A DNA stretch of 64,000 nucleotides from Mantis religiosa (Eukaryota > Arthropoda > Insecta > Mantodea > Mantidae): the NCBI GenBank assembly GCA_030765055.1, contig CM060958.1, positions 77,982,469 through 78,046,468 on the forward strand, given 5' to 3'. The notes beneath the pieces are model-generated. The model saw only the letters and a list, made by a program, of their open reading frames with translations. It searched no databases and was not told where the DNA came from. The stretch's first letter is position 1. Each line of letters starts with the position of its first letter. This document shows positions 59,681-64,000 of this stretch, piece after piece. The translations under genes were made by a program, and so were the position numbers.

Positions 59681-62276
59681 GAGATTTCTTTCAGAAAACA
59701 ATGTCGGTTCAGCTATGACCTACCAATCCAGTGCTCACTTGTACATTTAATTTACGCATTGTGCATATTATTTTGGCGATAAAAGACCTTTGACCTCAAT
59801 ACACTCACCTATTACTCATAATGATTGGGAAAACGGGAATACATAATTCACATTAAACTTCACTCATGCTCAGATTTATTTATTTTTGAGGGAGAAACTA
59901 AAGGTACATATCAACCTGAACGAAAAACTTAAGATATTCTAGAATTTGAATACACAGAAGACAGCGTACGCACAACAGCCTAATTTCAAACTTAACGTCC
60001 AGTTTTATATTTTCACGCAAGAATGAACAAATAGATTGTTGAAAATTTATGAATTCTGGTTTCAGTTTACGTTCTCAAAACGCTGTGCACCTCGTTACCA
60101 TTACAGAGGCGAAGTACACGTATGCTATTGATATATCAAACAAATCCCTCTTTCCTGGCACCCTTCTCTCTTTCAATTAATTATTGCAACAAACATAATA
60201 TGTTTTATCCATATAAACTTGGCTTTCATCACTCTCCTAGAAGTTATGAGGACACTGTGTCAGTGGTACTTTAGACTGGACCATGTCAGGATTTGCTTTC
60301 AGTGCTACAAAACTGATGTTTATCGTCACCTCCGAGATTTACCTTAGAGCAGTTAAAGAAGTTGAGTGGATTATCAGGAAGAAAAGCAATTGCTGTGATG
60401 TCCAAGTGCCAGCTTTCTTTACCTCTTTGTATTTATTTTATTAAGCAGGATCACTTTACACAACCTCACTGCAAATTCAACCCCACCTAAGATTTCTGCA
60501 ACGACATAATAGTTATATTACTTTTGGAGGGAACCAAATTTCAACAACAAACAGTTACGTCCGTAAAGGGAGTAGCTACGTAAATTGCTAAAAATATTTT
60601 AACGTTAAAATGATCACACTACGAACATTCCATTCTCTTTGAACTAAGGTGACTACACAGACTGTACCTGGACATCCGAACTAATTCAATTCTGCGGTCA
60701 ACGATAACCTGAGCAGGAAAAACGAGGTAAAAAAAAAATCGGTTTGTGACGCACAGGGTGGTTTTAATACAGCTAATCAATAAAATTATGCGTCGACATG
60801 GCCTTCTCATATCTACCAAGGTTTACGCGCATAAAGCGTATTAATGGATGCTATGTATACAAAAACGTCCTTATTTACTGCCCAAGTCCTTCAACTCTCA
60901 AGTCAAGGCGATAGCTGCTACCCCATCCGTACGTCCGTCGGATAATCTGCCGAGCTCTGAATACGACATGAACGAGTACTTAGTCTTTAAAAGTGACACC
61001 AACTTGCCTCGGGCTTATGCAAACAATGGCAGCACCGTCCAGCAGAATTGGGATGGTTAGCAAACACTCGCACCAAACATGAGTAATCATCCAAGCTCGT
61101 CGAGGATTATACACACCACATGCTGCATTATACATTACACAAAGTTTGGCATTCAAGTGTCATTTTGAATAAACAATATTTCATTTATGTTTTTCTATTG
61201 TGGGTATCTAAATAGACATTAGGCATCTTGATTTTTACTCTCATTAATATGTTATTTTAAATAATAAAATCTGTGTGATTCATTCACATAATTTTGCATG
61301 AGAACAAATCACATACCCAACGTCAGCTATTTAAACCTCGACACATGGAATGTTAAAAATTGGAAATGTTCCGAAAACAGTAACAGAAGTTAAGACTCGC
61401 GTATTATGAGAATTCTTGATGTTTTTGTTCAATATCAAGAAAAAAAGGAAAAGGTTTCATAGTTAAGGCAAGGCTACACTGAAAATTCCAACTTTTATAA
61501 TAATAAACCTATCATTAAGAAAATCCAGCTAAATAATTCAAGTATCATTTTAAACTTGCATGCAAATTTTCATGTTCCTACACCAAATAAATAATTATTA
61601 ACTATTTTCTGTGAAAATATTGTAAAAATTACTCGCTATATAAAATGTTTTACGCGTCAAAAAATTGAGCTGTTGAGTTGAAATTTTGTTTCTGGCTAGT
61701 ACGAGCAATTTTAAAAGTCCCACATTCTTATATTTTGGAATATTCTTGTAGTATTTGTTCTAAAATATTTTCCATGTGTGAGCTCTAAAAATTTTGAAAA
61801 CATGTACTTTTTTTATTCCTTAACAGCATATAATTTTCAAAACATGAGCATTTAACAGAAAAGGGGAAATGTGAAATTTTTTATTTACATATTATAGACA
61901 TATCCGGTAAGTTTCACCAAGTTAAATGAAAAACTTTGACGCGTGAGGCATTTTGTATACTGAAAAGTGCTTAGAAAAATTTCTCGGAATAGAAAATTTT
62001 AAAGTAACGATTGTTAAAGGTCTCCTTAATTGTCACTGATGGCCTAACTTGGTGAAAATGATAAAAATGGCATGCCATCTATTACTATACACCCTAAGCT
62101 ACCAAAAATGACAAAATAAAGAAAATTCCACGATTTTCAACATTTTCGGCGTACTTTCGGTACAGCCTTACGTTAAGTCACTTAGGTTAGAGTTTTCTTA
62201 GAAAAATTGCATTTTTTTTAAGAAAGTTGACAAAAATACCAAGTTTCGTATTTGTCACACATATTCACTGAAATAA
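59681..62276. other. Unannotated AT-rich stretch
   Basis: No feature supported over 2.6 kb. 61400-62280 is especially AT-rich and lacks any frame above 60 codons. Confidence 0.5.
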
Positions 62277-62285
62277 GTGGGCAGG
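62277..62285. repeat. Left TSD of SINE F at 62286
   Basis: GTGGGCAGG. Confidence 0.8.
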
Positions 62286-62535
62286 GGCTGGCCCCGTAGC
62301 TCAGCCGGGAGGGCACCTGCCTGCCGTGCTAGGGTTCCGGGTTCGATTCCCGGCGGTGGGGGTGGGGATTTTTCTCCTCGTCTTCCCCAGTCAGGAAGTA
62401 TGAACGAGAGTGCGAATGTGTGCGTGATCTAATGATTAAAACCCAACGAATACGAATTAACACCTCCGATATGTTCCAAAGGAGAACGGCCGCCATTGGA
62501 GTTAAAGGCGGGGTATAAATGGCACAAATAAAAAC
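62286..62535 (+). mobile_element. tRNA-derived SINE, family F (full copy 3)
   Basis: Head GGCCCCGTAGCTCAGCCGG (A box), B box GGGTTCGATTCCCGG, body GATCTAATGATTAAAACCC and GTTCCAAAGGAGAACGGCCG, tail GGCACAAATAAAAAC. A 9-bp TSD, GTGGGCAGG, is at 62277-62285 and 62536-62544. This is the reference copy for family F. Confidence 0.9.
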
Positions 62536-62544
62536 GTGGGCAGG
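62536..62544. repeat. Right TSD of SINE F at 62286
   Basis: GTGGGCAGG. Confidence 0.8.
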
Positions 62545-63026
62545 CGAGCGAGGGTGTTTTCATTGGAATCTCGATATCTAATTATATATATTTAAAGGTA
62601 GAGAAAGTACAAATTTGTTCTGCTTATTTTAAACTGTAACTGACGCGGTATTTTACTTCAAAGGATGAAACGTGTCCTGAAAACAAAACGGACTAAAATA
62701 ATCAAATACATGAAAAATACGTAGTATAAATATTTTAAGGTAGAAATACATTATAGACAAAAATTTAGTGATAATTAAACGCTATGTTACATTTTCCTGC
62801 GAACAACCAACCACAGATACTCCACCCCCTTGGCGTCCGGTAATTTCAGAGACGAAGATTAAGGAGTATAACACGTGTGAAGGATTTTTCCCAAAGATTA
62901 TGACATTCCACAAGGTTTTAGCAGAATAAAATACGCCTCGTGCACTACATGTTATTGACGCTTTTAAATGTGTGTTTATCCTTAATAGAGTTGCAATTTC
63001 TTTATTTGTCCTATACATGCAAAACA
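62545..63026. other. Unannotated AT-rich stretch
   Basis: Nothing recognised. Confidence 0.45.
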
Positions 63027-63039
63027 CTTATTTCTCAAA
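63027..63039. repeat. Left TSD of SINE E at 63040
   Basis: CTTATTTCTCAAA. Confidence 0.88.
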
Positions 63040-63287
63040 ATGTGAAATGTGTAGTGTTTAAGGCCCGCTTTTACTACATACGGCACCGCAGGCGGTGACA
63101 CTGATGATACACGAGATGAAGATGGAGCACCGGTGGAATTAGATGGCGGAGGAAACCGGAGGTCCCGGAGAAAACCCGCCCCAGCGCCATGTTGTCCACC
63201 ATCAATCTCACTTTGCGGTCGCCTGGGATCGAACCCGGGCCGCCTAGGTGAGAGCCAAGCAGTCTAACCACTGAGCCACGGCGCGGC
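63040..63287 (-). mobile_element. tRNA-derived SINE, family E (full copy 4)
   Basis: Minus-strand head GGCCGCGCCGTGGCTCAG, B box GGGTTCGATCCC, 3' end CACTACACATTTCACAT. TSD CTTATTTCTCAAA (63027-63039) and CTTATATCTCAAA (63288-63300), 12 of 13 matching. Confidence 0.93.
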
Positions 63288-63300
63288 CTTATATCTCAAA
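63288..63300. repeat. Right TSD of SINE E at 63040
   Basis: CTTATATCTCAAA. Confidence 0.88.
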
Positions 63301-64000
63301 GGCTGTCTAGTTTTGAGAAAATATGCCTGGTAAGTAATCAGTTTTTTTCCTCCAAAATTTATAATTGAGAATGTAGAATCAGAGTTATAATATTTAGTGC
63401 ATATACTGCCTAATTTTAACAAGAGCATGTAGCAGCAACGTAAACTTAAAATCATGTCAACAAAATCTCGCATAAGCGATAAGATCGACACCGAAGCCGA
63501 AATGAATTACTAAATCATGATACTGAATAGTTCAGGTCTGTTTCAACTGTCTAAATGTGTGGTAATTGAAAGAGCAATTATCAAATCACTGAATCTAATA
63601 GCGTTGGGTATAACAGGATTTGCGGCTTGGTTCCGGCACTATTTCGGAACATCTTAAAGAGGAAGCATACTTTAAACCCATCTCCTTTTCAGCTTTTTTT
63701 TTAATTAATGCACGCTTTGTAACGCTCAGCGTCCCATACTACATACATTAGGCATGAAAGAACGCCTTAACTTTTCTCGGAGGCCCTACCTATGACGCTT
63801 GAGGTTCTTTCATGCGCAGTAGATCCACCACACGGGACCAGCGGCTTTACTTCCCTTGCGAAGGACGCTAAGCTAAGGATTTTTACGCCTGAAAACTCCT
63901 TTGTTCTCTGACGCGTTTGAGGCTAAAGCGATCTTGATGATCAAAAATATTTCATAATATTAAATAAATATGAGAGTTCCATGCACCTAAGAACATCTTG
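63301..64000. other. Unannotated stretch with one inverted repeat
   Basis: GCATGAAAGAAC (63752-63763) and its exact reverse complement GTTCTTTCATGC (63804-63815) could form a 12-bp stem with a 40-base loop. Otherwise nothing recognised. Confidence 0.5.

Noticed and set aside
62286..62360. Functional tRNA gene
   Set aside because: It is the head of a SINE with body, tail and TSD; no Pol III T-run follows the tRNA part.

Overview
This is eukaryotic nuclear DNA. It is AT-rich and gene-poor, with long non-coding stretches, many microsatellites, and a dense population of tRNA-derived SINEs and decayed DNA transposons. The transposase relics (mariner/SETMAR-like, Tc1-like, pogo/Tigger-like, piggyBac-like, a DDE_3-type family and an arthropod-typical orphan family) and a jockey-type LINE 3' end point to an arthropod, most likely an insect with a large repeat-rich genome. 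A polyneopteran is plausible, but the species cannot be fixed from sequence alone. I see no host protein-coding gene that I would defend. The window reads as intergenic or long-intron DNA. All family names come from recalled family features; no database was searched.

Layout. 1-10 kb: a SINE with a perfect 13-bp target-site duplication (TSD), a possible solo LTR or promoter with heat-shock-element-like motifs (943-1245), two copies of a second SINE family (2789, 9446), a mariner/SETMAR-like relic, a nested tandem duplication (4801-5079) and a third SINE family with a 15-bp TSD (5538). 11-21.7 kb: further SINE families, a pogo/Tigger-like transposase tail split by a SINE (15520-16650), and an unusual family of palindromic repeats that carry tRNA-like Pol III boxes in opposed orientations (13915, 18096, 21045). 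The third of these is itself split by a SINE. 23-28.4 kb: a TATA/initiator promoter candidate with a possible first exon, a piggyBac-like relic split by a SINE, and more SINE fragments. 31.7-37 kb: a Tc1-like relic directly beside a 1.38-kb element with long terminal inverted repeats (33055-34434) that encloses a broken orphan ORF, then two more transposase relics. 37-43 kb: nothing recognisable. 43-47 kb: an almost complete but inactivated mariner (43257-44469) and a DDE_3-type relic. 47-53 kb: long microsatellites, a GC-rich tandem repeat of unknown class (49580-50690) and a 5'-truncated jockey-type LINE end. 53-64 kb: more SINEs with clear TSDs, a second orphan-family fragment (57556) and a GC-rich promoter-like patch (58260-58400).

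How the parts relate. Nothing here forms an operon or pathway. The organisation is a stratigraphy of insertions. The DNA transposons are old (frameshifts, stops), and SINEs are inserted into them at 15693 and 25875 and into the palindromic repeat at 21299. Perfect or near-perfect TSDs on SINEs of several families indicate target-primed insertion by LINE machinery. The best candidates for something new are the inverted-repeat element enclosing the orphan ORF, the palindromic double-headed tRNA-like family, and the GC-rich tandem unit near 50 kb.
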